From Mesorhizobium sp. AR07 (GTDB lineage: Bacteria; Pseudomonadota; Alphaproteobacteria; Rhizobiales; Rhizobiaceae): a stretch of DNA of 64,000 bases. This document shows, in pieces, positions 8,881-17,872 of this stretch. Each line of letters opens with the position of its first letter. The first letter of the stretch is position 1. Made by a program: the position numbers and the translations under genes. The notes below the pieces were generated by a model. That model searched no databases, was not told where the DNA came from, and saw only the letters and a program-made list of their open reading frames with translations. The stretch is from the NCBI RefSeq assembly GCF_024746815.1, contig NZ_CP080525.1:5760501-5824500 (forward strand), read 5' to 3'.

Positions 8881-9005
8881 AAGACGGCAGATTGACGATT
8901 GCGGGTAATCGACTGCTAATTTGCGTCAAATCGCGTTCAATCGAATTTTCCTGAATTGGAGGGTTTCAGGATAATAATCGCGCGTTTGGTTGAGGTGTTG
9001 GCAAT

Positions 9006-9038
9006 TATACTTTGTCTATACTTTTCCAAGCGTGGAAA
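9006..9038 (+). promoter_or_regulatory. Probable promoter and operator of the 9090 importer operon
   Basis: Two TATACT boxes (9006-9011, 9017-9022) are directly followed by the inverted repeat TTTCCA-AGCG-TGGAAA (9023-9038), 51 bases before the binding-protein ATG. A site overlapping the expected transcription start would fit repression. No clear -35 box is visible. Confidence 0.4.
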
Positions 9039-9089
9039 TTTCTGAGGAGATTTGGAGGCGCTCTGTCGAGCGTTCAGGAGGAGGAACCC

Positions 9090-10301
9090 ATGTCAATAAA
9101 GAGCATCCTAGATCACAAGATATCCCGCAAGAGCTTCATCCGGAGCATGCCCGCAGCCGTAGCGGCGATCGGTGCCGTCCCCGGCCTTCAGTTTGCGCAG
9201 GCCACCCCTGCCGCCGCGGCCGAAGCGGAAACCAAGCCAGGCTACTATGGTATGCCGCGCACCTGGATGTGGAACCCGAACCCCAACACCATGGTCGATA
9301 CGTCGAAATGGAAGAAAGCGGGTCCCTATACGATCGGCTTTTCCAATGCGTCGATTTCCAATGCCTGGCGCGTCGCCTTCCAGCACGGTGTCCTCTGGTC
9401 AGCCGGCCAGCATCGTGACGAGATCGCCCATCTTCTCGTCACCGACGCCAACGACGATCCCTCCAAGCAGATCGCGGATATCCAGGATCTGATCAGCCAG
9501 GGCGTCGACATCCTGCTCATCGCGGCCTCGACCGAGGACGCGCTCGATTCCGTCGTCGGTCGCGCCACGGAGCAGGGCATTCCCGTCGTCATGGTCGATC
9601 GCAAGGTGAAGACGCCGGCCAACTACATCACCTACGTCACGGCATCCGACTGGGCGCTGGGCCGTCTCGAGGCGCAGTGGCTGTGCGAGACGCTGGGCGG
9701 CAAGGGCAACATCGTCATGCTGCCGGGCATCGCCGGATCCAGCGTGGCTGAAATCCGCATCAAGGCGAACGAGGAGGTGTTCTCCAAGTTCCCCGGCATC
9801 AAGGTGCTGGAGAAGCAGTATTGCGACTGGAATCCGGCCACCGGCAAATCGGTGATGGCCGCGCTGATCCAGAAGCATGGCAAGGCCATCAACGGCGTGC
9901 TGTCCGACAGCGCGCTGCAGGGCTATGGCGCGATCGAAGCGTTCCTCGATGCCGGCTACAAGGACGGCGAAATTCCGCCGATGACCGGCGGCGACGTTGC
10001 GCGGATGTATCAGCTGGCCAACCAGCACAACATCAAGATGGTCGGCATCGATTATCCGACGTCGATGGGCATCACCGGCATCGAGACCGCGCTCGACGTG
10101 CTCAAGGGTATTTCGGTGCCGGACAAGGTCGAGGTCAGTTTCCAGGTGGTCACGTCGCCCGGCGCCGACACGGTGTCCGTCAAGGGCGACCGGCATCTGC
10201 TCGACCATGTCAGCATGAACGATCCGGGTGATCTATCGCCCAGCAATGGGCTGCCGGCTGGATACAACCCCAGCACGTTCAATCCCGACTATCCGAAGTG
10301 A
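9090..10301 (+). CDS. Ribose-type periplasmic substrate-binding protein
   Basis: Binds the substrate of the second ribose-type importer. I chose the ATG at 9090, which follows a strong AGGAGGAGG site, over an in-frame ATG at 9012; this gives 403 residues. The N-terminus has SRKSFIR (residues 12-18) before a hydrophobic stretch ending in TPAAAA, a Tat-like signal with RK in place of RR. The mature part has the type I fold: YTIGFSNASISNAWRVAF, then QDLISQGVDILLIAAST, VVMVDRKVKTPANYITYV, GVLSDSALQGYGAIEAFL. It is longer than RbsB (about 300) because of an N-terminal extension and an Asn/Pro-rich tail. First gene of an operon that continues with oxidative enzymes. Substrate unknown. Confidence 0.92.
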   Translation: MSIKSILDHKISRKSFIRSMPAAVAAIGAVPGLQFAQATPAAAAEAETKPGYYGMPRTWMWNPNPNTMVDTSKWKKAGPYTIGFSNASISNAWRVAFQHGVLWSAGQHRDEIAHLLVTDANDDPSKQIADIQDLISQGVDILLIAASTEDALDSVVGRATEQGIPVVMVDRKVKTPANYITYVTASDWALGRLEAQWLCETLGGKGNIVMLPGIAGSSVAEIRIKANEEVFSKFPGIKVLEKQYCDWNPATGKSVMAALIQKHGKAINGVLSDSALQGYGAIEAFLDAGYKDGEIPPMTGGDVARMYQLANQHNIKMVGIDYPTSMGITGIETALDVLKGISVPDKVEVSFQVVTSPGADTVSVKGDRHLLDHVSMNDPGDLSPSNGLPAGYNPSTFNPDYPK

Positions 10302-10315
10302 GCCTCCCAGCTCAA

Positions 10316-10345
10316 CCGGGTGCGCGTCCACAGGCGCGCACCCGG
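10316..10345 (+). terminator. Strong stem-loop after the binding-protein gene
   Basis: A perfect 11-bp stem, CCGGGTGCGCG against CGCGCACCCGG, with an 8-base loop, lies 14 bases after the stop and 30 bases before the ATPase start. It lacks a long T-run (GTGTGTTTC follows), so partial termination or mRNA protection is more likely than a full stop. Confidence 0.65.
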
Positions 10346-10375
10346 GTGTGTTTCTGCATTTCTTGAGCTCAGGAT

Positions 10376-11905
10376 ATGTCCATTTCTGTGATTGAACTCA
10401 GCCAGATCGAGAAGGAATATCCTGGAGTCAAATCCCTGGACAAGGTCGATTTCGCCGTGCGGCCGGGCGAGATCCATGCCCTTCTTGGCGAGAACGGTGC
10501 CGGCAAGTCGACCCTTATCCGCGTCATGGGCGGGGCCGCGAGGCCGAATTCCGGCACGATCACCTATCTCGGCAAGCCCGTCTCCTGGCAATCGCCAAAG
10601 GCGGCGCGCGCCGCCGGCATCCATGTCATTCACCAGGAACTTGCGCTGTTTCCCGAGCTGTCGGTGGCTGAGAACATCCTTGTCGACGCACAGCCGCGCG
10701 GGCGGTTCGGCTTCATCTCGAATCGTGCTCGCCACGCCCGTGCCGCGGAAATCCTGGCACAGCTCGGGGTCAGCATTCCCACGCATGCCAAGATCGACGA
10801 GTTGCCGCTCGCCGACCAGCAGATGGTCGAGATCGCCAAGGCATTGGTCGGCAAGGTCCGCCTGCTCATCCTGGACGAGCCGACGGCCGTGATTTCCGGC
10901 CACGAGGTCGACCTTTTGTTCGAGAACATGCGCAGGCTGCGCAATGAGGGCGTCGGCATCGTCTACGTCTCCCACCGGCTCGAGGAAATCTTCGAGATCG
11001 CCGACCGGGTGACGATCCTGAAGGACGGCCAGATCGTCGGCACCTCTCCGGTGGGCGGGATCACCCGCGAAGAGATGATCACCAAGATGGTCGGCCGCCG
11101 CCTCAGCCAGATCTATCCGGCGCGGCGCGCGGCGCCGGCGGATGGGCCTGATGTCCTGACTGTCCGCAACCTTCGGGCCGGCCCACGCGTGCGCGACGTC
11201 AGCCTGAGCGTGAAGGCCGGGGAGATCGTCGGCGTGGCCGGCATGGTCGGATCCGGGCGCACGGAAGTCGCGGAAGCCATATTCGGTGCGCGCGCGGTCG
11301 AAGGTGGTGCCATCGAATTCGACGGCAAGCCGTTCGCAAAGAAGATGCCGAAGGACGCCATTGCCGGCGGCCTCGGTTTTCTCACCGAAAACCGCAAGGA
11401 CGAGGGCCTGTTTCTCGGCCTGCCGATTTCCGCCAACATCATGGCGCCGGACCTGCGGGGCATTACCAGGCACGGCCTGATCGACCGGTCGCGGGAGCGT
11501 TCACTGGCCGAGCGGCAGATCCGCGACTTCTCGGTGGCGACGCCGTCGGCCGACGTCAAGGTCGGCAATCTGTCGGGCGGCAATCAGCAGAAGGTGCTGT
11601 TCAGCCGCTGGTCCAGGATCGCCAACCGGCTGCTCATCCTCGACGAGCCGACGCGCGGCGTCGATATTGGCGCCAAGGTCGAGATCTACCGCATCGTCCG
11701 GCGTCTGGCGGATTCGGGCGTCGGCGTGCTGATGATCAGTTCCGAATTGCCCGAAATCGTCGGTCTGTCCGACAGGGTCTTCGTCATGGCCCAGGGACGC
11801 GTCGTCGGCGAAGTCGAAGGCGACGCTCTCGGCGAGGAGGCAATCATGGATCTCGCGGTACGATCGATCGACCGTCACAAAGCGACCGTGGAGGAGGTCA
11901 TATGA
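10376..11905 (+). CDS. Ribose-type ABC importer, tandem-domain ATPase
   Basis: Two fused nucleotide-binding domains in 509 residues. Domain one has Walker A GENGAGKST at 38-46, a QQ-type signature near 143-154 and Walker B LLILDEPTAV at about 163-172. Domain two has the degenerate Walker A GMVGSGRTE, signature LSGGNQQKV and Walker B LLILDEPTRGVD. The degenerate second site is normal for RbsA/MglA/XylG proteins. The stop overlaps the first permease start by 4 bases, which couples their translation. Confidence 0.96.
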   Translation: MSISVIELSQIEKEYPGVKSLDKVDFAVRPGEIHALLGENGAGKSTLIRVMGGAARPNSGTITYLGKPVSWQSPKAARAAGIHVIHQELALFPELSVAENILVDAQPRGRFGFISNRARHARAAEILAQLGVSIPTHAKIDELPLADQQMVEIAKALVGKVRLLILDEPTAVISGHEVDLLFENMRRLRNEGVGIVYVSHRLEEIFEIADRVTILKDGQIVGTSPVGGITREEMITKMVGRRLSQIYPARRAAPADGPDVLTVRNLRAGPRVRDVSLSVKAGEIVGVAGMVGSGRTEVAEAIFGARAVEGGAIEFDGKPFAKKMPKDAIAGGLGFLTENRKDEGLFLGLPISANIMAPDLRGITRHGLIDRSRERSLAERQIRDFSVATPSADVKVGNLSGGNQQKVLFSRWSRIANRLLILDEPTRGVDIGAKVEIYRIVRRLADSGVGVLMISSELPEIVGLSDRVFVMAQGRVVGEVEGDALGEEAIMDLAVRSIDRHKATVEEVI

Positions 11906-12852
11906 GCGCGATCGCCATGGACATTCGCCGCAACCGGCTGATGCTGTCGTACGTGATCGTTGCGCTGCTGCTGGTCGTTCTGGCCGTCGCCGGGGGCCTG
12001 CTGTCCGACCGCTTCCTCACCTGGCGCAACATCGGCAATTTGTTCCAGCAGCTTATCGTGCTGGGTATGGTCAGCCTTGGCCAGACCTTCGTCGTGCTGA
12101 TGGGCGGCATCGATCTGGCGATCGGCTCGCTGGTGGGCGCGCTGACGGTGTTCCTCGCGAACTTCCTCGAATGGCGGCCGGACCTGGTCTGGCTCGCGCT
12201 GCCGCTGGCTCTTGTGGCCGCAACAGGGGTCGGTGCGCTCAGCGGCCTGCTGACGGTCGTTTTGCGCGTCCACCCGCTGATCGTGACGCTCGGCATGTCC
12301 TCGATCATCTTCGGTGGCACGCTGATGTATCGCAAGGAACCGGGCGGTTCGGTGCCGCGTGCGTTCGCCGATGTCGCCTATGCCAAGGTCGCCGGCATTC
12401 CGGTCAGCGCCATCGTCCTCGTCGCCATTTTCGCCCTGGCCGGCCTTTGGCTGCAGCGCACGCGCTCGGGACGCAGCATCTATTTCGTCGGCGGCGATCG
12501 GGAAGCGGCAAGGTTGAACGGCTTGCCCGTCGACCGTATCGTGGTCCTTGCCTATGCGCTGTCTGGCCTGTGCGCCGGCATCGCCGCGATTTTCCTGACC
12601 GCCCGAACCGGTGTTGGCGACCCGCGCATCGGCGCGGCGCTGACGCTTCAGTCGGTGACGCCGGTCGTGGTCGGAGGCACCATTCTGGCCGGCGGCAGGG
12701 GCGGCGTGCTCGGCACCTTCCTCGGCGTGCTGCTCGTCACCATGCTCAACAGCCTGCTGAATTTCGTGAATGTCTCCTCATACTATCAATGGGTGATCCA
12801 GGGTCTCATCATCATCATCGCGGTCGGCATTCACACCACGAGGCGGAGATAA
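11902..12852 (+). CDS. Ribose-type ABC importer permease 1
   Basis: RbsC-type inner-membrane permease of 316 residues with about ten hydrophobic segments. Family landmarks are GLVxVVLMGGIDLAIGSLVG-like text in the N-terminal third (QTFVVLMGGIDLAIGS), NRNTRSGR-like GRSIYFVGGDREAARLNGLP in the middle and GGTILAGGRGGVLGTFLG near the end. Starts inside the ATPase stop (ATGA). Works with the second permease encoded 2 bases downstream, probably as a heterodimer. Confidence 0.94.
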   Translation: MSAIAMDIRRNRLMLSYVIVALLLVVLAVAGGLLSDRFLTWRNIGNLFQQLIVLGMVSLGQTFVVLMGGIDLAIGSLVGALTVFLANFLEWRPDLVWLALPLALVAATGVGALSGLLTVVLRVHPLIVTLGMSSIIFGGTLMYRKEPGGSVPRAFADVAYAKVAGIPVSAIVLVAIFALAGLWLQRTRSGRSIYFVGGDREAARLNGLPVDRIVVLAYALSGLCAGIAAIFLTARTGVGDPRIGAALTLQSVTPVVVGGTILAGGRGGVLGTFLGVLLVTMLNSLLNFVNVSSYYQWVIQGLIIIIAVGIHTTRRR

Positions 12853-12854
12853 CG

Positions 12855-13823
12855 ATGGCGCCCCTCGATACTCCAATGCCACGATCGCAGGGCATGTCGC
12901 TCGCAAGCGTCTTTGAACGTTATGGGCTGGTAATCTTCCTGGCGGTGCTGATGGCGGTCGCTGCGGCGGCGTCGCCGACCTTCCTGCGGCCGGCCAACCT
13001 CGTCAATGTGCTGACCATCGCAGCGCCGCTTGGCATGGTCGTGATCGGCCAGACATTCGTGATCCTGGTGCGTGGACTGGACCTGTCCGTGGCGTCCCTG
13101 ATGGCCACGGTCGCCGTGCTCGCAACTGCCTTCAAGGCCACCACCAACGACGCCATTCCGCTGATCTTTCTGGCGGCGATCGTCTTCTCGGCCATCGTCG
13201 GCTTCCTGAACGGATGGCTGGTGGCCAAGCGCAATGTCAGTCCGTTCCTGGCGACGCTGGCGATGATGATCATCCTGCAGGGCGTCCGCTTCGCTTACAC
13301 AGGCGGGGCGCCGATCAGCACCTTGCCGCCAGGCATGGGCTTTCTGGCCTCCGGGCGCATTCTTGGCGTTCCCGTCAACCTGATGACGCTGGCGGTGCTG
13401 GCGATTGCCTTCGGCATCGTGCTGCACCGGTCGCGCCTCGGCCGCGAGATCTTCATGGTCGGGAGCAACCCCAAGGCCGCGTTCCTCAACGGCGTCGCGC
13501 CCGATCGCGTGGTCATCCTCTGCTACGTCATCTGCTCGGTCTGTGCGGGAATAGGTGGGCTGTTCCTGCTCGGCTATGTCGGCACCGTTTCGAACTGGGT
13601 CGGACAGGGCTACGAACTGGACTCCATCGTTGCCGCCGTCATGGGCGGGGTAGCGCTGACCGGGGGGCGCGGCAACATCTTCGCGGTACTGCTTGGCGTG
13701 GCCGTCCTGGTGGTGATCAACAATCTCGTGCTGCTGCTCGGATTTCCGATCGAGATGCAGCTCATCATCAAGGGCATCATTATCATCGGCGCGGCAGCGT
13801 TTTACCGCACGCGGCTCGCCTGA
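12855..13823 (+). CDS. Ribose-type ABC importer permease 2
   Basis: Second RbsC-type permease, 322 residues. It has the landmarks IGQTFVILVRGLDLSVASLM, LGREIFMVGSNPKAAFLNG and GGVALTGGRGNIFAVLLG, and about ten membrane segments. The ATG at 12855 follows the first permease stop by 2 bases; longer open reading upstream in this frame is a shadow of the first permease. Two different permeases in one operon are common when the ring is heterodimeric. Confidence 0.94.
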   Translation: MAPLDTPMPRSQGMSLASVFERYGLVIFLAVLMAVAAAASPTFLRPANLVNVLTIAAPLGMVVIGQTFVILVRGLDLSVASLMATVAVLATAFKATTNDAIPLIFLAAIVFSAIVGFLNGWLVAKRNVSPFLATLAMMIILQGVRFAYTGGAPISTLPPGMGFLASGRILGVPVNLMTLAVLAIAFGIVLHRSRLGREIFMVGSNPKAAFLNGVAPDRVVILCYVICSVCAGIGGLFLLGYVGTVSNWVGQGYELDSIVAAVMGGVALTGGRGNIFAVLLGVAVLVVINNLVLLLGFPIEMQLIIKGIIIIGAAAFYRTRLA

Positions 13824-13859
13824 CAAGATGCTGCCGCTGGACCCCAAGGGAGGAAGAGA

Positions 13860-15533
13860 ATGACCGTTGAAGTTCTGACGGGCCGCGGTGCGCGGGCAAG
13901 GCGCGACGAGGAAGTGGACGTCGTGATCGTCGGGGCCGGCCCATCCGGCTCGGTCGCCGCCCTGCACCTGGCGCGCGCCGGCATTTCCGTCGTCGTGCTC
14001 GAGCAGGGCGAATGGCCGGACTACGCCGACTATACCGGCGCGCGTCCGGAGCACGAGCTTGTCAGCACCAAGCTCTGGCATCCCAATCCCAACGTTCGCG
14101 ACAATCCGAACGACTATCCCGTCGACACGTCGACGACGGACATCAACCCGCTGATGTTTGCCGGCGTCGGCGGCAGCGCCACGCTCTACGGCGCGCAGTG
14201 GATGCATTTCCTGCCGTCCGACTTCCGCGTCCGGTCGATGGATGGCGTGGCCGAAGACTGGCCCTTCACCTATGAGGACCTGCTGCCCTACCAGCTCGAA
14301 ATCGAACGCGAAGTGGGCGTTTCCGGCCTTGCCGGCGATCCGGCCTATCCGCCGCGCGGCGCCTATCCCTTTCCGGCGCTGCCGATGGGCTCTGTCGGTC
14401 AGCGCGGTGCGCTGGGCATGGAGAAGATGGGCTGGCACTGGTGGCCCGGCAGCAACGCCATCCCGTCGGAGAAGTTCGGCGAACTCAATCCTTGTGTTCG
14501 CCGCGGAACCTGCCTGACCGGCTGTCCGGAGGGCGCGAAGTCCACGACCGACCGATCGCACTGGCCGCTGGCCCTGAAGGCCGGCGCGCGGCTCGTCACC
14601 CGCGCTCGTGTCAAGGAGATCGAAACCAACGAGCAGGGGCTGGCGACCGGTGTCGTCTATATCGACGCGAACGGGCGTGAGAGGCGCCAGCGCGCCAAGG
14701 TGGTCATCTTGTGCGCCAATGGCGTCGGCACGCCCAGACTGCTGCTGATGTCGGGAGGAGCCAGGAATCCGGACGGCCTTGCCAACACCTCGGGCATGGT
14801 CGGCAAGCGGCTGATGATGCATCCCTTTGCGAGCGTGCTCGCCTCTTACCAGGATCCGCTGGATTCCTGGCGCGGTCCCTTCGGCCAGCAGGTCTATTCG
14901 CTGGAATTCTACGAGACCGACGAAAGCCGTGGCTTTGTGCGCGGTTCGAAATGGAACTGCATGCCGTCCGGCGGACCGGTCGGCGTGTCCGGAGCGACCG
15001 GGTCCAAGGTCTATGTCGCCGAAAGCGGCCGGTTCCAGGATTTCTGGGGCGCCAACCTGCATGAAAATGTGGCGCGCCGCTTCGGCCACTCGCTGATCTG
15101 GGGCATTGTCGGCGAGGATCTTCCGGAGGAGAGCAACCAGGTGATCCTGTCCAAGGATCTGACGGACTCCGACGGGTTGCCCGCGCCGCAGATCGTCTAC
15201 AAGGTCAACGAGAACTCCAACCGGCTGCTGAAGTTCAACATCGACCGCTGCCTGGAATCGGTGCGCGCCGCCGGCGCCATCGAGACGCTGGTTTCGACGC
15301 CGGTGCGCGAATCCGGCTGGCATCTCATCGGCACCACGGTCATGGGCGACGACCCAAAGCGCTCGGTCGTCGATCAATGGGGCGCCTGTCACGATGTGCC
15401 GAACCTCTACGTCATGGATGCGTCGACCTTCCCGACATCGGGCGCGACCAACCCGACGGCGACCATCATGGCCGTGGCGCTGCGCAACACGCGCCGCATG
15501 ATCGCCGAGCGCCGCAACCAGAAGGTGGCCTGA
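13860..15533 (+). CDS. GMC-type FAD oxidoreductase (gluconate 2-dehydrogenase large-subunit type)
   Basis: Oxidises an alcohol group, probably on a sugar or cyclitol taken up by the upstream importer. 557 residues. The FAD-binding VGAGPSG lies at 24-30, a second glycine-rich segment (MFAGVGGSATLYGA) near 100, and the C-terminal GMC region has a histidine in GWHLIGTTVMGDD and ATNPTATIMAVALRNT. A Cys cluster CVRRGTCLTGCPEGAK sits in the middle, as in the gluconate and sorbose dehydrogenase branch. No Sec or Tat signal is visible, so it looks cytoplasmic. It is followed at 1 base by a small subunit-3-like gene, which suggests a two-component enzyme. Physiological electron acceptor unknown. Confidence 0.9.
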   Translation: MTVEVLTGRGARARRDEEVDVVIVGAGPSGSVAALHLARAGISVVVLEQGEWPDYADYTGARPEHELVSTKLWHPNPNVRDNPNDYPVDTSTTDINPLMFAGVGGSATLYGAQWMHFLPSDFRVRSMDGVAEDWPFTYEDLLPYQLEIEREVGVSGLAGDPAYPPRGAYPFPALPMGSVGQRGALGMEKMGWHWWPGSNAIPSEKFGELNPCVRRGTCLTGCPEGAKSTTDRSHWPLALKAGARLVTRARVKEIETNEQGLATGVVYIDANGRERRQRAKVVILCANGVGTPRLLLMSGGARNPDGLANTSGMVGKRLMMHPFASVLASYQDPLDSWRGPFGQQVYSLEFYETDESRGFVRGSKWNCMPSGGPVGVSGATGSKVYVAESGRFQDFWGANLHENVARRFGHSLIWGIVGEDLPEESNQVILSKDLTDSDGLPAPQIVYKVNENSNRLLKFNIDRCLESVRAAGAIETLVSTPVRESGWHLIGTTVMGDDPKRSVVDQWGACHDVPNLYVMDASTFPTSGATNPTATIMAVALRNTRRMIAERRNQKVA

Positions 15534-15534
15534 C

Positions 15535-15942
15535 ATGTCGAACACGAACGCCTTCCTTGCACTCGCCGATTTCCTGATCCCCGCGCACGGCAAGATGCCG
15601 AAGTTCAGTGAGGTCTGCAGCCAGGCCGATGTCGAGGTGTCCCTGGATTTTCGCACCGACCTGAAGCCAGGCTTTGCGCGTGGCACCGCGGCCGATCTGG
15701 CCAGCGGTGCCGAAGCCCATCTCGAAAGGCTCAACAAGGAGGATGGCGAAGCCTTCTCGGCGATCACCACCATCGCCATCGCCACCTACTACATGAGCCC
15801 GCGCGTGCGTGAGCTGATCGGCTATCCCGGCCAGGAGAGCGTCCCCTACGATTCCAAGGCGACACAGATCTACCTGACCAACGGCTCGCTCGGCCATGTC
15901 ATCGCGCGCGGCCGCAAATATCGGCCGACTCCCGGCCTTTGA
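15535..15942 (+). CDS. Gluconate 2-dehydrogenase subunit 3-like small protein
   Basis: 135 residues. The central YYMSPRVRELIGYPGQ and the following SVPYD resemble the conserved core of gluconate 2-dehydrogenase subunit 3, a small partner needed by GMC-type large subunits. Family members are usually 170-250 residues and carry a Tat signal; this one is short and starts directly with the folded part (ALADFLIPA), so both it and the large subunit seem to stay in the cytoplasm. The gene begins 1 base after the GMC stop, which strongly supports a complex. Confidence 0.75.
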   Translation: MSNTNAFLALADFLIPAHGKMPKFSEVCSQADVEVSLDFRTDLKPGFARGTAADLASGAEAHLERLNKEDGEAFSAITTIAIATYYMSPRVRELIGYPGQESVPYDSKATQIYLTNGSLGHVIARGRKYRPTPGL

Positions 15943-15972
15943 TCTCCCCAAACAACAGAAAAGGACGACCCA

Positions 15973-16350
15973 ATGAGTAAGGACGTGTTCGACAAGGGCT
16001 TTGAAATCCGCAAATCGGTTCTGGGCGCCGAATTCGTCGAGAAATCCTTCGCCAGCGCCGACGATTTCAACCGTCCGCTGCAGGAACTCGTGACGGAATA
16101 CTGCTGGGGCGCTGTCTGGGGCCGTGACACGCTCGACAAGAAGACCCGCAGCATGCTGAACCTCGCCATGCTTGCGGCGCTCAATCGTCCGCACGAGCTG
16201 AAGATGCATGTGAAGGGCGCGCTGCGCAACGGCGTCACCAAGGACGAGATCCGGGAAGTGCTGCTGCAGGTCGTCATCTATGCCGGCGTGCCGGCCGGCG
16301 TTGACGCCTTCCGGCTCGCGCGTGAAGCAATGCAGGAAGTCCAGGCATGA
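15973..16350 (+). CDS. Carboxymuconolactone-decarboxylase-family protein
   Basis: 125 residues with the all-helical CMD fold: LQELVTEYCWGAVWGR, then LDKKTRSMLNLAMLAALNR and HVKGALRNGVTKDEIREVLLQ followed by YAGVPAGVDAF. These are the conserved blocks of 4-carboxymuconolactone decarboxylase. The AhpD-type CxxC is absent, so a peroxidase role is unlikely. Context (GMC oxidoreductase, lactonase, aldehyde dehydrogenases) suggests decarboxylation or handling of an oxidised ring or lactone product. Its stop overlaps the next start by 4 bases. Confidence 0.85.
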   Translation: MSKDVFDKGFEIRKSVLGAEFVEKSFASADDFNRPLQELVTEYCWGAVWGRDTLDKKTRSMLNLAMLAALNRPHELKMHVKGALRNGVTKDEIREVLLQVVIYAGVPAGVDAFRLAREAMQEVQA

Positions 16351-17846
16351 TTTCGCGTCCGCCGCTCGCCACGGAAAAGCTCTCGATGCTGATCGGCGGC
16401 CGCTCGATCGCCGCACAGTCGGGAGACTATTTCGAATCGTTCGATCCCTTCACCGGCAAGGCCTGGGCGCTCGTTCCACGCGCCGGGATTGCCGATGTCG
16501 ACGCGGCCGTTCAGGCAGCCGCGACGGCCTTTCGCGGTGAGTGGCGGACAATGACCCCAAGCGCGCGTGGACAGATCATGACGCGCTTTGCCGACCTCGT
16601 GGCCGAGGAGGCCGAGACCCTGGCCGTTCTCGAAACCCGCGACAACGGCAAGCTGATCAATGAAATGCGGATGCAGTGCAAATACATCCCGCAATGGTTC
16701 CGTTTCTTTGGCGGCCTCGCCGACAAGATCGAGGGGCGTGTCATCCCGATCGACAAGCCGGGTGTGTTCAACTACACGCGCCGCGAGCCGCTCGGCGTCG
16801 TGGCTGCGATCACGCCGTGGAACTCGCCGCTGATGCTGGCGACATGGAAGCTTGCTCCCGCGCTCGCCGCCGGCAACACGGTGGTCTGGAAGCCGTCGGA
16901 ATTCTCCTCGGTGTCGGCCCTGTTCTTTGGCCAGCTTTTCGAGAAGGCAGGCTTTCCCAAGGGCGTCGTCAACATCGTGACCGGCTTCGGCCACGAGATC
17001 GGCGACCGCCTCGTCACGCATCCCAATGTCGCGAAAGTGGCGTTCACCGGTGGTGATGCGACCGGGCGCCGCGTCTATCAGGCTGCCGCTGGCGGGCTCA
17101 AGAAGGTCACGCTCGAACTCGGCGGCAAATCCGCCAACATCGTCTTCGCCGACGCCAAGATGGAAGCCGCCATTCCCGGCCTTGTTTCCGGCATTTTTGC
17201 CGCGACCGGGCAGACCTGCATCGCCGGCTCGCGAGCGCTTGTGCAGCGCTCCGTCTATGACCAGGTGACGGAGAAGCTGGTCGCCTTCGCAAGGACCGCG
17301 AAGATCGGCGATCCCCTTGATCCCGAGACACAGGTTGGTCCGATCACCACCTTGCCGCAGCGCGCGAAGGTGCTCGACTACATTGGCATCGCCAACGGCG
17401 AGGGCGCCGCGCAGCTGCTCGGCGGCAAGATACCCGAGGACAAATCGATCGCCGACGGCTGGTTCGTCGAGCCGACGATCTTCGGTAACGTGAAGCAGTC
17501 CATGCGCATCGCCCAGGAAGAGGTCTTCGGACCGGTGCTGTCGGTCATTCCCTTCGAGGATGAGGACGAGGCGGTGGCCATCGCCAACGACACCATCTAC
17601 GGCCTGGCGGCCGGTCTGTGGACCCAGGACCTCGGCCGCGCGATCCGCCTGCCGGAACGGCTCGAGGCGGGTAGCGTCTGGGTCAACATGTACCGCGCCA
17701 CGAGCTACCTCTCGCCCTTCGGCGGCTACAAGCAGTCGGGCATCGGCCGGGAGAACGGCCAGACCGCCATCTACGAATATCTTCAGGAAAAAAGCATCTG
17801 GATCGATGCCGGGAATTCCATTCCCGCGCCGTTCGTCCAGCGTTGA
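16347..17846 (+). CDS. Aldehyde dehydrogenase (first of two)
   Basis: NAD(P)-dependent oxidation of an aldehyde to an acid; 499 residues, normal for the family. Catalytic features are in place: Asn159 (TPWNS), Lys182 (WKPSE), Glu257 (LELGGKS) and the nucleophile Cys291 (GQTCIAG). The C-terminal SPFGGYKQSGIGRENG block is intact. Related to the betaine/aromatic aldehyde dehydrogenase branch by overall look. Starts within the stop of the CMD-like gene, so translation is coupled. Substrate unknown. Confidence 0.95.
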   Translation: MISRPPLATEKLSMLIGGRSIAAQSGDYFESFDPFTGKAWALVPRAGIADVDAAVQAAATAFRGEWRTMTPSARGQIMTRFADLVAEEAETLAVLETRDNGKLINEMRMQCKYIPQWFRFFGGLADKIEGRVIPIDKPGVFNYTRREPLGVVAAITPWNSPLMLATWKLAPALAAGNTVVWKPSEFSSVSALFFGQLFEKAGFPKGVVNIVTGFGHEIGDRLVTHPNVAKVAFTGGDATGRRVYQAAAGGLKKVTLELGGKSANIVFADAKMEAAIPGLVSGIFAATGQTCIAGSRALVQRSVYDQVTEKLVAFARTAKIGDPLDPETQVGPITTLPQRAKVLDYIGIANGEGAAQLLGGKIPEDKSIADGWFVEPTIFGNVKQSMRIAQEEVFGPVLSVIPFEDEDEAVAIANDTIYGLAAGLWTQDLGRAIRLPERLEAGSVWVNMYRATSYLSPFGGYKQSGIGRENGQTAIYEYLQEKSIWIDAGNSIPAPFVQR

Positions 17847-17872
17847 TCGATCAGGCCCTTCGGGAGGAAACC

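Noticed and set aside
12831-15785. A 984-codon open frame on the minus strand
   Set aside because: It lies opposite the second permease and the GMC gene, whose domains are unmistakable. Its translation is rich in Arg, His and Asp with no recognisable domain, as expected for the antisense of GC-rich genes.
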